Assembly: GCA_963815135.1 (NCBI GenBank)
Contig: CAWFFO010000013.1
Location: 1 to 64,000, forward strand
Reading direction: 5' to 3'
Origin: CAIWTU01 sp963815135
Lineage (GTDB): Bacteria > Desulfobacterota > Desulfuromonadia > Geobacterales > Geobacteraceae
DNA length: 64,000 nt
Part shown: positions 42,199 to 52,083 of the stretch, piece after piece
Layout of the letters: each line of letters starts with the position of its first letter
Numbering within the stretch: position 1 is the stretch's first letter
Translations under genes and position numbers: made by a program
The notes under the pieces: generated by a model
Databases searched by the model: none
What the model was told of the DNA's origin: nothing
The model's input: the letters and a program-made list of their open reading frames with translations, nothing else

Positions 42199-43494
42199 AT
42201 GATAGATCGCTACAGTCGCCCCGAAATGACCGGCATATGGGGTGCGGAAAATCGCTACCGGAAATGGCTGGATATTGAAATATATGCATGCGAAGCTCAT
42301 GCCGAAATGGGAACGATACCCCATAATGCGGTTGAAAGAATCAAGGCAAAGGCGAACTTCGACATCTCGCGGATCGATGAAATTGAAAAGGTCGTCAAGC
42401 ATGATGTTATCGCTTTCCTGACCTCGGTTGCCGATTATATTGGTGAAGATTCCGGCTATCTACATCTTGGACTGACTTCTTCCGATGTCCTTGACACCTC
42501 TTTTGCCATGTTACTGCGTGAAAGTAGCGGACTGATCATAGACGGAATCAAAAAGCTCATGGACGCTATCAAGAAAAGGGCTTTCGAGCACAAAGACACC
42601 CCCATGATCGGCCGTTCACACGGCATTCATGCCGAACCGGTGACTTTCGGTATAAAAATGGCCCTGTGGTATGACGAAATGAGACGCAATCTTCGGAGAA
42701 TGGAGTCGGCAAGAGAGACCATATCCTATGGTAAAATTTCCGGCGCCGTCGGGACGTTTGCCAACATAGACCCGCGTGTCGAGGAATACGTTTGCGCAAA
42801 GGCGGGACTGAAGCCGGCACCCTGCTCGACTCAGGTTATCCAGCGTGACCGCCATGCCGAGTTTTTTTCAACTCTTGCCATTATAGCCTCTTCGATTGAG
42901 AAATTCGCCGTGGAAATACGGCACCTTCAGCGAACAGAAGTGCTGGAGGCAGAGGAATTTTTCAGCAAAGGCCAGAAGGGATCTTCTGCAATGCCGCACA
43001 AAAGGAATCCGGTGCTTTCGGAAAATCTCACCGGGCTGGCACGTCTGATCCGCGGCTATTCAGTTTCGGCCATGGAAAACATCCCGCTCTGGCATGAGCG
43101 CGATATATCCCACTCCTCCGTGGAACGTGTGATCGGACCGGACGCTACTATCCTGATGGATTTCATGCTCCATCGTTGTGCAGGGCTTATCGAGAATCTT
43201 GTCGTCTACCCTGAAAACATGATGAAAAACCTTAACCTGATGAGAGGACTTGTCTTTTCACAGAGGGTTCTCCTCACTCTGGCGGGCAAAGGAGTATCCC
43301 GTGAAAAGGCGTATGTCCTGGTTCAGAGAAATGCCATGAAGGTCTGGGAGCAGGGAAAGGATTTCCAGGAAGAACTGATAGCCGATTCCGAGGTCAGGGA
43401 TTATCTTTCCGAAGAGGAGATCAGGGATGCGTTCGATCTCAATTATCACCTGAAACATGTCGACACTATATTCAAGAGGGTGTTCGGTGGATAG
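42199..43494 (+). CDS. purB: Adenylosuccinate lyase
   Basis: PurB acts twice in purine synthesis, on SAICAR and on adenylosuccinate. The 431-residue protein has family motifs YSRPEMTGIWGAENRYRKW, LTSSDVLDTSFA, GRSHGIHAEPVTFG (catalytic His) and the flexible loop signature GSSAMPHKRNPVLSENL (catalytic Ser). It ends within the start of the mscS gene, an 8-base overlap. It opens a purine gene run reaching purQ. Confidence 0.97.
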   Translation: MIDRYSRPEMTGIWGAENRYRKWLDIEIYACEAHAEMGTIPHNAVERIKAKANFDISRIDEIEKVVKHDVIAFLTSVADYIGEDSGYLHLGLTSSDVLDTSFAMLLRESSGLIIDGIKKLMDAIKKRAFEHKDTPMIGRSHGIHAEPVTFGIKMALWYDEMRRNLRRMESARETISYGKISGAVGTFANIDPRVEEYVCAKAGLKPAPCSTQVIQRDRHAEFFSTLAIIASSIEKFAVEIRHLQRTEVLEAEEFFSKGQKGSSAMPHKRNPVLSENLTGLARLIRGYSVSAMENIPLWHERDISHSSVERVIGPDATILMDFMLHRCAGLIENLVVYPENMMKNLNLMRGLVFSQRVLLTLAGKGVSREKAYVLVQRNAMKVWEQGKDFQEELIADSEVRDYLSEEEIRDAFDLNYHLKHVDTIFKRVFGG

Positions 43495-44569
43495 AATACT
43501 TGAATTCTATCGAATGCAGGCAAGCGATAACCTGATCATGTTCTGGATAAAGGAAATCTTTATTGCAGTTGTAATTTTTGTCGTTTTCTGGCTGATCGCA
43601 CAGTTGCTCAGATACATTCTGGATACCTGGGGAACGAAATTGATATCTTTAACCAGGACAGGTATCGATGACAGAATACTGAAAAGAATTACGCCACTTG
43701 CATCACTCCTGGTGGTTTTCTGTGGTTTGTATTACGCGGTCCACTCTCTGCCACTTCCCGATAAAGTCCATGCGGTTTCTTCAGGTATAATATTTGTTGT
43801 AAATATATGTATTTTTGCCAATATGGCATACCGTTCCGTAAACGAGATGCTGACTTGGTATGGAGCGCGTGTCAGTGAAAGAACCGGAGCTGGAATAGAC
43901 CGCCAGATACTTCCACTAGCCGAAAAGATAATTACTATTTTCCTGGTCGGCGCCGCTCTTATTATAACCCTTAAACATTTCGACTACGACATCTTTTCAT
44001 TGGTGACAGCCCTTGGTATCGGTTCACTGGCCATCGGTATGGCGGCCAAGGATACCCTGGCTAACATGATTTCGGGGTTTACCCTGATGATAGACCGCCC
44101 ATTCCGGATCGGCGACAGGATTCAGCTCGCAAGCGGCCAATGGGGCGATGTTGTTGATATCGGTCTCCGCAGCACCAAAATAAAAACGGTAGACAATACG
44201 CTGATCATCATTCCCAATTCGGACCTGTGCAACAGTTCGGTCGTAAACATGGCCTTTCCCGATGTAAAATCGAAGGGCCGGATAAATGTGGGAGTTGCCT
44301 ACGGAAGCGATGTGGAAGCAGTTAAGAGGCTTCTGGTCGGTATTGCGCGTGAAGTTCCAGAAGTTCTTCAGGATCCCGGTCCGGAATCCTATTTTGTTTC
44401 ATTCGGCGATAGTGCCCTGAATCTGTCTCTTTTTTTCTGGGTTGAAGATTATGGCAAAGTTTTCCAGATTACTGATGTGTTGAATACAATGATAGCAAAC
44501 CGTTTCAGGGAACACGGGATAGAAATTCCCTATCCGACGAGAACGGTTTTACTGGAGAAGGAAGGATAA
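43487..44569 (+). CDS. MscS-family mechanosensitive channel
   Basis: The 360-residue protein has four to five membrane helices in the N-terminal half and the MscS core: GIGSLAIGMAAKDTLANMISGF (pore helix TM3) and IDRPFRIGDRIQLASGQWGDVVDIGLRSTKI, followed by the beta-domain NTLIIIPNSDLCNSSVVN. It releases solutes on hypo-osmotic shock. GTG at 43487 is the likely start: GAGGG six bases upstream, and the frame begins inside the purB end. The stop overlaps the purL ATG by one base (TAATG). An MscS gene inside a purine run is unusual but the coupling at both ends implies co-transcription. Confidence 0.88.
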   Translation: MDRILEFYRMQASDNLIMFWIKEIFIAVVIFVVFWLIAQLLRYILDTWGTKLISLTRTGIDDRILKRITPLASLLVVFCGLYYAVHSLPLPDKVHAVSSGIIFVVNICIFANMAYRSVNEMLTWYGARVSERTGAGIDRQILPLAEKIITIFLVGAALIITLKHFDYDIFSLVTALGIGSLAIGMAAKDTLANMISGFTLMIDRPFRIGDRIQLASGQWGDVVDIGLRSTKIKTVDNTLIIIPNSDLCNSSVVNMAFPDVKSKGRINVGVAYGSDVEAVKRLLVGIAREVPEVLQDPGPESYFVSFGDSALNLSLFFWVEDYGKVFQITDVLNTMIANRFREHGIEIPYPTRTVLLEKEG

Positions 44570-47559
44570 TGGCCCATCGAATCGAAGTTGCTCTGAAAGA
44601 TCATGTACGTGACCCACGAGGTGAAAGGATTAGAAGGGAAATCGAGCATTTCCTCCACTTGCCTGTTACCGGCGTCAGGACCATCGATGTCTATACCGTA
44701 GATGCCGACCTGTCAAGGGAAGAACTGGTTAAGATTGCCGCGGAGCCTTTTTCCGATCCGGTAATTCAGAATTACTCCATTGACGGACCGGCTGCCGAAG
44801 ACTTCGATTATCTGATTGAAGTGGGCTACCGGCCTGGTGTTACTGATAATGTGGGCAGAACTGCGAGGGAAGCCGTGGAATTCATAACCGGCTCGACTTT
44901 CAAGCCTGATGAAGGTGTTTACACTTCAGTCCAATACCTTATCAAAGGGCCGTTGGATGGTAAAGACGTTGAAACCCTTGCCACCGGACTTTTATGCAAC
45001 ACTCTCATTCAACGCTACCAAATCCTCGATCGGGATGCTTTTATCAGGCAAGGCGGAGTCAAACCCTTTGTTCCCAAGGTTTCCGGACAGACTAAAGCTG
45101 AAGTCCGCGAAATAGATCTTGATGTTTCCGATGATGAACTGCAGAGAATCAGCAGGGATGGAGTGCTTGCTCTTACCCTTGAAGAAATGCGGATCATTCA
45201 ATCCTATTTCCGCGATGGAAAAGTCAGGGAAGAAAGAAGGAAAATCGGAATGCCTGAGTATCCCACCGATGTGGAGCTTGAGGCACTGGCACAGACCTGG
45301 TCCGAACACTGCAAACACAAGATTTTTTCCGGCATTATAGAATATGTCGACGAACAGGGAAACAGGGAGGAGATTCACTCCCTTTTCAAGACGTATATCC
45401 AGGGAACGACCAAAACGGTCCGGGAAAACCTGGGCGACAAGGATTACTGTCTTTCCGTTTTCAAGGATAACGCCGGGGTTATCAGGTTTAATGAGCAGCA
45501 CTCGCTGGTTTTCAAGGTCGAAACCCATAACTCACCCAGCGCACTCGATCCTTACGGCGGAGCGTTGACCGGAATTGTCGGCGTCAATCGTGATCCGTTC
45601 GGAACAGGCAAGGGCGCCCGACTGATTTTCAATACGGACGTTTTCTGTTTCGCGTCTCCTTTCTATGAAAAACCTCTGCCGGCCAGGCTGCTTCATCCTC
45701 GCCGTATATATGAAGGAGTAGTCGAGGGGGTTGAGCATGGAGGCAACAAGAGCGGTATCCCTACCGTTAACGGTTCACTTGTCTTCGACGACCGTTTTGC
45801 AGGAAAGCCCCTGGTATTTTGCGGTACTGCGGGCATGATGCCGGCAGAGATAAACGGGGAACCGTCCCACATCAAAAATATCTATCCAGGCGACATAATA
45901 GTCATGACCGGTGGCAGGATCGGCAAGGACGGCATTCACGGTGCAACGTTCTCCTCGGAGGAATTGAGTGAAACATCGCCTGTTTCCGCAGTTCAGATAG
46001 GGGACCCGATTACCCAGAAGAGAATGACTGATTTTCTCATCCGTGCCAGGGACAGGGGACTTTACAACTTCATAACCGATAACGGCGCTGGAGGACTTTC
46101 ATCCTCGATCGGTGAAATGTCCAGCGAATGCGGCGGCTGTCGGCTCGATCTGGCAAAAGCACCGCTGAAGTATCCCGGATTGGATCCCTGGGAGATCCTC
46201 ATTTCCGAAGCACAGGAGAGGATGAGCCTTGCGGTTCCTCCGGAAAAACTCAAGGACTTCCTGGCCCTTGCGGCCAAAATGAATGTGGAGGCAACCGTAC
46301 TTGGCGAATTCACGGATTCCGGGTACTTCCACATATGCTATGGTGACCGGACCGTAGCATACCTTCCGATCAGTTTTCTCCACGAAGGCCTTCCGCCCAT
46401 GAGAATGAAAGGGGTATGGAAAAGGAATATCCACCCCGAGCCGGAAGCGGAAGAATTGGATGACTACACAGACGATCTGAAAAAGCTTTTATCGTCCCTC
46501 AATGTCTGTTCCAAGGAATCGGTTGTTCGCAGATACGACCACGAAGTGCAGGGAGGCAGTGTCTTAAAGCCCTTTACCGGTGTCGATAACGACGGACCTT
46601 CAGACGCCGCAATAGTGCGTCCCGTCCTGGAATCCTTCGAAGGTGTTGTCGTTGCCCACGGTATCTGCCCCCGCTACAGCGATATCGATACCTATTTCAT
46701 GATGGCGAACGCAATAGATGAAGCATTGCGCAATTACGTCGCGGTCGGCGGTTCTCTTGACCTGATTGCGGGTCTGGATAATTTTTGCTGGTGTGATCCG
46801 GTCAAATCCGAAAAAACGCCGGATGGCGAATATAAGATGGCTCAGCTGGTACGCGCAAACAAGGCCCTTTATGACTGCTGCGTCGCGTATGGAATCCCGC
46901 TGATTTCAGGCAAGGATTCCATGAAAAACGACTTCTACGATGGAACAACAAAGATTTCCATACCGCCCACGGTTCTTTTCTCGTTAATAGGCAAAATTGA
47001 AGACGCTAGAAAAGCGGTTACCATGGATGCCAAACGCCCTGGTGATATCGTGTACCTCATGGGTAAGACAGCCTTCGAACTGGGCGGTTCCGAGTACTAT
47101 GCCTTAAAGGGATTTGTCGGCAACCGGGTGCCGCGGGTCGACATGGAAAAAAGCCTGAAACGTTACAGGGCATACCATGAAGCGGTTAATAAGGGGGTAG
47201 TTGCATCCTGCCACGATCTCTCGGATGGCGGGCTTGCTGTTGCATTGGCCGAAACTGCCTTTGCCGGCGGCCTCGGGTTGTCCATAGACCTTGGAAGGGT
47301 CCTATTTTCCGGTGTTCCCTGCGACAGGCGTGACGAAGTGATCCTGTTTTCGGAAACAGCTTCCCGCCACCTGGTAACGGTTCATCCGGAGGACCGGGAA
47401 ATTTTTGAAGAAACCTTGACCGGCAACTGCTTCTCCAGTATCGGTACGGTCACGGAAGACAATACGCTCTCGGTAACCGGTCTCGATGGATCGGTGGTGC
47501 TGAGGGCCGATATCGGCGAATTGAAAGAAGCGTGGCAAAGCCCGCTGAGGGAGATGTGA
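44569..47559 (+). CDS. purL: Phosphoribosylformylglycinamidine synthase, PurL with PurS-like N-terminus
   Basis: PurL converts FGAR to FGAM with ammonia from PurQ. The 996-residue protein is intermediate between the small PurL (about 740, with separate PurS) and the large fused form (about 1300). Residues 1-170 look like a duplicated PurS-type domain (HRIEVALKDHVRDPRGERI; VEVGYRPGVTDNVGRTA). The core has LAQTWSEHCKHKIF, KVETHNSPSALDPYGGALTG and GLDNFCW. The glutaminase is separate, as purQ directly downstream. ATG overlaps the mscS stop by one base. Confidence 0.95.
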   Translation: MAHRIEVALKDHVRDPRGERIRREIEHFLHLPVTGVRTIDVYTVDADLSREELVKIAAEPFSDPVIQNYSIDGPAAEDFDYLIEVGYRPGVTDNVGRTAREAVEFITGSTFKPDEGVYTSVQYLIKGPLDGKDVETLATGLLCNTLIQRYQILDRDAFIRQGGVKPFVPKVSGQTKAEVREIDLDVSDDELQRISRDGVLALTLEEMRIIQSYFRDGKVREERRKIGMPEYPTDVELEALAQTWSEHCKHKIFSGIIEYVDEQGNREEIHSLFKTYIQGTTKTVRENLGDKDYCLSVFKDNAGVIRFNEQHSLVFKVETHNSPSALDPYGGALTGIVGVNRDPFGTGKGARLIFNTDVFCFASPFYEKPLPARLLHPRRIYEGVVEGVEHGGNKSGIPTVNGSLVFDDRFAGKPLVFCGTAGMMPAEINGEPSHIKNIYPGDIIVMTGGRIGKDGIHGATFSSEELSETSPVSAVQIGDPITQKRMTDFLIRARDRGLYNFITDNGAGGLSSSIGEMSSECGGCRLDLAKAPLKYPGLDPWEILISEAQERMSLAVPPEKLKDFLALAAKMNVEATVLGEFTDSGYFHICYGDRTVAYLPISFLHEGLPPMRMKGVWKRNIHPEPEAEELDDYTDDLKKLLSSLNVCSKESVVRRYDHEVQGGSVLKPFTGVDNDGPSDAAIVRPVLESFEGVVVAHGICPRYSDIDTYFMMANAIDEALRNYVAVGGSLDLIAGLDNFCWCDPVKSEKTPDGEYKMAQLVRANKALYDCCVAYGIPLISGKDSMKNDFYDGTTKISIPPTVLFSLIGKIEDARKAVTMDAKRPGDIVYLMGKTAFELGGSEYYALKGFVGNRVPRVDMEKSLKRYRAYHEAVNKGVVASCHDLSDGGLAVALAETAFAGGLGLSIDLGRVLFSGVPCDRRDEVILFSETASRHLVTVHPEDREIFEETLTGNCFSSIGTVTEDNTLSVTGLDGSVVLRADIGELKEAWQSPLREM

Positions 47560-47560
47560 C

Positions 47561-48388
47561 ATGTCGTTGGCAAAAGCAGTCATAATTACCGGGAACGGCA
47601 CCAACTGTGAAATGGAGGCTGCCCATGCCTGCAGGCTTGCCGGTTTCGATGAAGTGAAGGTCGCACATATTTCGGAAATCCTGCATGGGGAGGTGAGTCT
47701 CGAAGATTTTCATTTCCTTAACCTTACGGGAGGTTTTCTCGATGGCGATGATCTGGGCAGCGCAAAGGCCCAGGCCAACAGGTTTAAATACGCAAGGATA
47801 TCCGGAAGCAGCGAGCATCTGATGGACCAGTTGCTGCGCTTCATACGCGATGGGAAACTGATACTCGGCGTCTGCAATGGTTTCCAACTCATGGTGAAAA
47901 TGGGACTGTTGCCTTCTCTCGGGGGCGAACTTCTCAAGCAGTCTGCAACACTGACTTTTAACGATTGCGGACGTTTTCAGGACCGGTGGGTTTACTTGAA
48001 AAACAACCCCGCCTCGCCGTCAGTCTTTACCAGGGGAATTGAAAAGGGCATATATCTGCCGATACGACATGGTGAGGGCAAATTTTATGTTGATTCCCAG
48101 GAAATAATGGACAAAATCGAAAATCTCAATCTTTCAGTGCTGAAATATTCAGACCATACCTATTCGGCTCCCACAATGGAATTCCCCCTGAACCCCAATG
48201 GATCCATGAACGCTATCGCCGGAATCTGCGATGAAACCGGGAGGCTCATGGGACTTATGCCCCACCCGGAAGCGTTCGTACACAGAACGAATCACCCGCG
48301 CTGGACAAGGGAAGAGCTGCCAGAAGAAGGAGATGGACTTATCCTGTTCAGAAATGCAGCGAACTATATAAGAAATAACTTGTTGTAA
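47561..48388 (+). CDS. purQ: Phosphoribosylformylglycinamidine synthase glutaminase subunit
   Basis: PurQ releases ammonia from glutamine for PurL. The 275-residue class I glutamine amidotransferase has the nucleophile Cys105 in ILGVCNGFQLM and the C-terminal His/Glu pair in GLMPHPEAFVHRTNHPRW. It begins one base after the purL stop. The 240-base gap to purF contains a good sigma70-type promoter. Confidence 0.95.
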   Translation: MSLAKAVIITGNGTNCEMEAAHACRLAGFDEVKVAHISEILHGEVSLEDFHFLNLTGGFLDGDDLGSAKAQANRFKYARISGSSEHLMDQLLRFIRDGKLILGVCNGFQLMVKMGLLPSLGGELLKQSATLTFNDCGRFQDRWVYLKNNPASPSVFTRGIEKGIYLPIRHGEGKFYVDSQEIMDKIENLNLSVLKYSDHTYSAPTMEFPLNPNGSMNAIAGICDETGRLMGLMPHPEAFVHRTNHPRWTREELPEEGDGLILFRNAANYIRNNLL

Positions 48389-48435
48389 CCAAATATTCAC
48401 TATCTGTGGTTACGGATTTGCCGCAACAACTGCTA

Positions 48436-48465
48436 TGGACATTTGAGTCAACAGTGAACTATAAT
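48436..48465 (+). promoter_or_regulatory. Sigma70-type promoter for purF-pyrE
   Basis: TGGACA (48436-48441), an 18-base spacer and a perfect TATAAT (48460-48465). It lies 164 bases before the purF ATG, in the 240-base purQ-purF gap. Confidence 0.55.
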
Positions 48466-48628
48466 AAAAAAATTCGGCAGTTAGAGATCGTTAAAAGGCA
48501 GCGCGATGATAATGTTTAAACCCAATTGCAAGTGGCTGGATAATTGCGGATACGTCACGCCGGAACCTTTGGCTGTCCGGCAAGGAATTAGTTTGTACGT
48601 ACAACCGTAAAAAGGAGTAAATACAATA

Positions 48629-50037
48629 ATGAAACTTGTAAGGCCTGAAGAAGAGTGCGGCGTTTTCGGCATATTCAACCACCCGGAAGCTGCCAATTTG
48701 ACCTATCTGGGACTCTACGCCCTGCAGCACAGGGGACAGGAAAGCTGCGGCATCGTTTCTTCTGACGGCAACACTCTGCACTCCCATAAAAGCATGGGGC
48801 TGGTGGCCGATGTTTTCGGCGATCAGGACATTTTCAAAAGCTTCCGGGTAAAACGGCCATCGGCCATGTCCGCTATTCGACAACCGGTTCGTCCATACTG
48901 AAAAACGTTCAGCCGATCATGGTGGACTATTCCCGGGGAGCATGTGCTGTAGCCCATAATGGAAATATCGTAAATGCCCAGCTATATCAAGGATGAACTG
49001 GAAGCATGGGGTTCAATTTTCCAAACAACGATGGATACAGAGATCATCGTCCATCTCCTGGCGATGTCCAAGGCAAATTCTCTGGTGGATCGCCTGACAG
49101 AAGCACTGAACAGGGTCGAGGGTGCTTACTGCCTGCTGCTCATGACTGAAACGGAATTGGTGGCGGTGCGTGATCCGAACGGTTTCAGGCCGCTTTGCCT
49201 GGGTAAGCTCGGCGATTCTTACGTAGTCGCATCTGAGAGCTGCGCACTCGACCTGATAGAGGCAAAACTTCGTTCGGGAAATCGAACCGGGCGAAATGGT
49301 CGTGATAAATAATGACGGCATTACCTCTTATTTTCCGTTTCAGAAGGTGCAGCCGACACCTTGTGTTTTTGAATTTGTATATTTCGCCCGACCGGATTCT
49401 TACATTTTCGGCAAGAACGTATACATGGTAGGAAAGGAACTTGGGCGCCAGCTTGCTCGTGAAAACAGGATTGAAGCGGATATTGTCATTCCTGTCCCGG
49501 ATTCTGGTGTACCCGCCGCATGGGATATGCCCAGGAATCGGGCTTCAATTCGAATTCGGACTTATCCGCAACCATTATGTCGGGCGTACATTCATTGAGC
49601 CGCAGCAGTCAATCCGCCATTTTGGTGTCAAGATCAAGCTGAACCCGGTGAAGGATATACTCAAGGGCAAGCGGGTTGTAATAATAGATGACTCGATTGT
49701 CCGGGGAACAACTTCCCGTAAAATCATCAAAATGATCAGAAGCGCCGGTGCAAAGGAGGTCCATTTTTGCATCTCTTCTCCCCCGACCAGCTATCCATGC
49801 TATTACGGAATCGACACCCCGACCCGCAAGGAGCTTATTTCTTCTTCACATTCCATTGAGGAAATCAGAAAATATATAACGGCTGATTCGCTGGCCTATC
49901 TCTCTGAAGAGGGGTTGATGAGAGCCGTCGGCTCCACGAAAGAAAATTACTGCAGTGCCTGTTTTTCGGGAGGCTACCCGGTAAAATTTCCGACTTTTGC
50001 TTCCGAACCTCAGCTAGACCTATTCGAAATGGAGTAA
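48629..50037 (+). CDS. purF: Amidophosphoribosyltransferase, frameshifted in this sequence
   Basis: PurF catalyses the first committed purine step. Indel-corrected, it spans about 469 residues, the normal size. A short propeptide (MKLVRPEEE) precedes the nucleophile in ECGVFGIFNH, as in the B. subtilis type with an Fe4S4 cluster; NYCSACFSGGYP near the C-terminus carries further cluster cysteines. Frames shift near 48860 (HVRYSTTGSS resumes), 48980, 49270 (EIEPGEMVVINNDG resumes), 49520 and 49555, after which VVIIDDSIVRGTTS and the rest are intact. Every shift preserves the family sequence, so errors are likely. The ATG is preceded by AAAGGAG. pyrE follows eight bases after the stop. Confidence 0.9.
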
Positions 50038-50045
50038 TTATTTTC

Positions 50046-50594
50046 ATGACTGAAAGAGAAAAATTAAAGAGCATCATCAGGGAAAAATCGTACGAAAAAA
50101 GAAAAGTCACCCTTTCTTCAGGACAGGAAAGCGACTTTTACTTTGACGGGAAACAGACGACTCTGCATGCCCAGGGCGGGTATCTGACCGGAAAGCTTTT
50201 CTTTGAAGCCATCAGTGATATTGAAGGTGTTGAAGGGGTAGGGGGATTGACCCTGGGGGCTGATCCGATTGCAACTGCGACTTCGGTGGTGAGTTTTCTG
50301 GAGGGAAAACCTATACCAGCATTTATAATCCGCAAGGAGCCCAAAGGACACGGCACCGGCGCATGGCTTGAGGGAAGAAAAAATCTTGCACCGGGTTCGC
50401 GTGTCATTATTGTAGAGGATGTGGTAACCAGTGGTGGCTCCTCTTTGAAAGCAATAGAGCGCGCCGAGGAAGAAGGGCTGAAGGTCCTGGGAGTTGTAAC
50501 TCTGGTAGACCGTGAAGAAGGCGGCAGGGAAAATATAGAAAAGGAAGGGTACTGGCTGAAGTCGATTTTTACCAAATCGGAAATAACAGGATAA
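50046..50594 (+). CDS. pyrE: Orotate phosphoribosyltransferase
   Basis: PyrE attaches ribose phosphate to orotate. The 182-residue protein starts LKSIIREKSYEKRKVTLSSG, followed by DFYFDGKQTTLHAQGGYLTG and the PRPP motif RVIIVEDVVTSGGSSLKA. The length is slightly below E. coli PyrE (213). It starts eight bases after purF, so both are probably on one mRNA. A terminator follows. Confidence 0.95.
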   Translation: MTEREKLKSIIREKSYEKRKVTLSSGQESDFYFDGKQTTLHAQGGYLTGKLFFEAISDIEGVEGVGGLTLGADPIATATSVVSFLEGKPIPAFIIRKEPKGHGTGAWLEGRKNLAPGSRVIIVEDVVTSGGSSLKAIERAEEEGLKVLGVVTLVDREEGGRENIEKEGYWLKSIFTKSEITG

Positions 50595-50624
50595 TATACC
50601 CTGTCGACGGCAGGCTTTGATTCT

Positions 50625-50653
50625 AAGGCGACGCATCTGTGTCGCCTTTCTTA
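50625..50653 (+). terminator. Intrinsic terminator after pyrE
   Basis: AAGGCGAC (50625-50632) pairs with GTCGCCTT (50641-50648), followed by TCTTAA. It ends the purF-pyrE unit, 31 bases after the stop. Confidence 0.8.
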
Positions 50654-50717
50654 ATATATAGCCCGAAGCACCCAATCTCACATAGTATATTAAGATTTTT
50701 CCAGCAGGACAATAATT

Positions 50718-51419
50718 ATGAAAATGAAAGAAATTCTAGAAAATTACGGTTCGCTGCTCAGTGCAGTCGATCGATGGTTTGCCCGCTGCATTTCCGAATT
50801 TCCAGCACAGGTCAAATGCTCTCAAGGGTGTTCCGAATGCTGTCGCAGTCTGTTTGACATTACCCTGCTTGATGCCTGGTTCTTGAAATCAGGGTTTGAC
50901 CGGCTTGATGAAAGCGTAAAGAAAACTGTCCGGGAAAAAGCGCAAAAGCGACTGAATTCATTGCGAAATAAATGGCCTGAGTTGGATGCTCCATATATAC
51001 TCAATATCAAACCGGAAAACGATTGGGAGATACTGATGCCGGATGATGACGAGACTCCCTGTCCTCTGCTGTCGGAAAACGGAAACTGTCTTGTCTACAA
51101 TTATCGTCCAATGACGTGTCGACTGCATGGCATACCGCTTGTTGATACTTCCGGCGAGGTCTTCTACGAAGAGTGGTGTACAATGAATTTTGCAGAAGCT
51201 TTCCCATTGGAAGAAAGAAAACTTTACTGGGAATTCTCAACTTGCTTTCAGACTGAAATAACGCTATTTCACCAGTTTACCTATGCACTGTTCAATCAGT
51301 GCGTCAATGAATTGGATACTTTTATACCGTTGTCTTTATTGATGGACTACAATGGTCAAGACTGGGAATCCTGGTGGAAAGGGAACGCAGAAAAAATCAG
51401 GCAGGCGGGTTTTCCATGA
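50718..51419 (+). CDS. YkgJ-family cysteine-cluster protein
   Basis: The 233-residue protein has CSQGCSECCRSLF (four Cys, about residues 34-42) and the downstream CPLLSENGNCLVYNYRPMTCRLH, the CxxxCxxCC plus CxxxC-rich pattern of the YkgJ/UPF0153 zinc- or iron-binding family. The function of the family is unknown. The ribosome binding site (AGCAGGAC) is weak. Its last 23 bases overlap the end of the convergent purN gene, so the two transcripts could pair. Confidence 0.82.
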   Translation: MKMKEILENYGSLLSAVDRWFARCISEFPAQVKCSQGCSECCRSLFDITLLDAWFLKSGFDRLDESVKKTVREKAQKRLNSLRNKWPELDAPYILNIKPENDWEILMPDDDETPCPLLSENGNCLVYNYRPMTCRLHGIPLVDTSGEVFYEEWCTMNFAEAFPLEERKLYWEFSTCFQTEITLFHQFTYALFNQCVNELDTFIPLSLLMDYNGQDWESWWKGNAEKIRQAGFP

Positions 51420-52053
51420 AACCCGGTGCCGGTTCGTAAGGCGGTTTTACTGACACTTTCCGTCCCTCTATCGACAGCCGGCTTTCAGCAAAAAGCTGAA
51501 TGGCCCTGGGATATATCTTGTGCTCCTCGGCAAGAATCCTTTTTGAGAGTATTTCTTCGGTGTCATTATCATAAACAGGGACGGCTGCCTGAATTATAAT
51601 GGGGCCGCTATCTGTCCCGGCGTCTACAAAATGCACCGTACATCCTGCTATTTTTACACCATAGAACAGTGCCTGTTGTTGTGCCCTGGACCCGGGAAAA
51701 GCTGGAAGCAGCGCGGGATGGATATTCATGACGGCCATGGGGAAAGCGTTGAGAAGAACAGGTGAAACTATCCTGTTAAAGCCCGCAAGAGCTACAAGCC
51801 GCACACGATGCTTCACCAGCAGGTCTACCACGGAAGCGTCAAATGCCTCTCTTGACGTAAAATCGCGATTGTTTACGTAAAATGCAGGTAATCCGTGTTT
51901 TTTTGCCCTTTCAAGGGCGAATGCATCTTTTTTGTTGCTGATAACACAAGCAACCGAAGCATTAATCTTGCCCTGACTGCAATGATCTATAATTGATTGA
52001 AGATTCGAACCGTTTCCGGAAACAAGGACTCCGATTCGTATCGGTTCAGACAT
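51397..52053 (-). CDS. purN: Phosphoribosylglycinamide formyltransferase
   Basis: PurN formylates GAR using 10-formyltetrahydrofolate. The 218-residue protein has RIGVLVSGNGSNLQSIID, FNRIVSPVLLNAFPMAVMNIHPALLPAFPG (catalytic His) and the Asp in HFVDAGTDSGPII. The ATG at 52053 follows AAGGTGG. It is 31 bases after purM on the same strand. Confidence 0.95.
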   Translation of the reverse strand: MSEPIRIGVLVSGNGSNLQSIIDHCSQGKINASVACVISNKKDAFALERAKKHGLPAFYVNNRDFTSREAFDASVVDLLVKHRVRLVALAGFNRIVSPVLLNAFPMAVMNIHPALLPAFPGSRAQQQALFYGVKIAGCTVHFVDAGTDSGPIIIQAAVPVYDNDTEEILSKRILAEEHKIYPRAIQLFAESRLSIEGRKVSVKPPYEPAPGFMENPPA

Positions 52054-52083
52054 CGATCCACCTTGATTTAACACAGGATTAAC

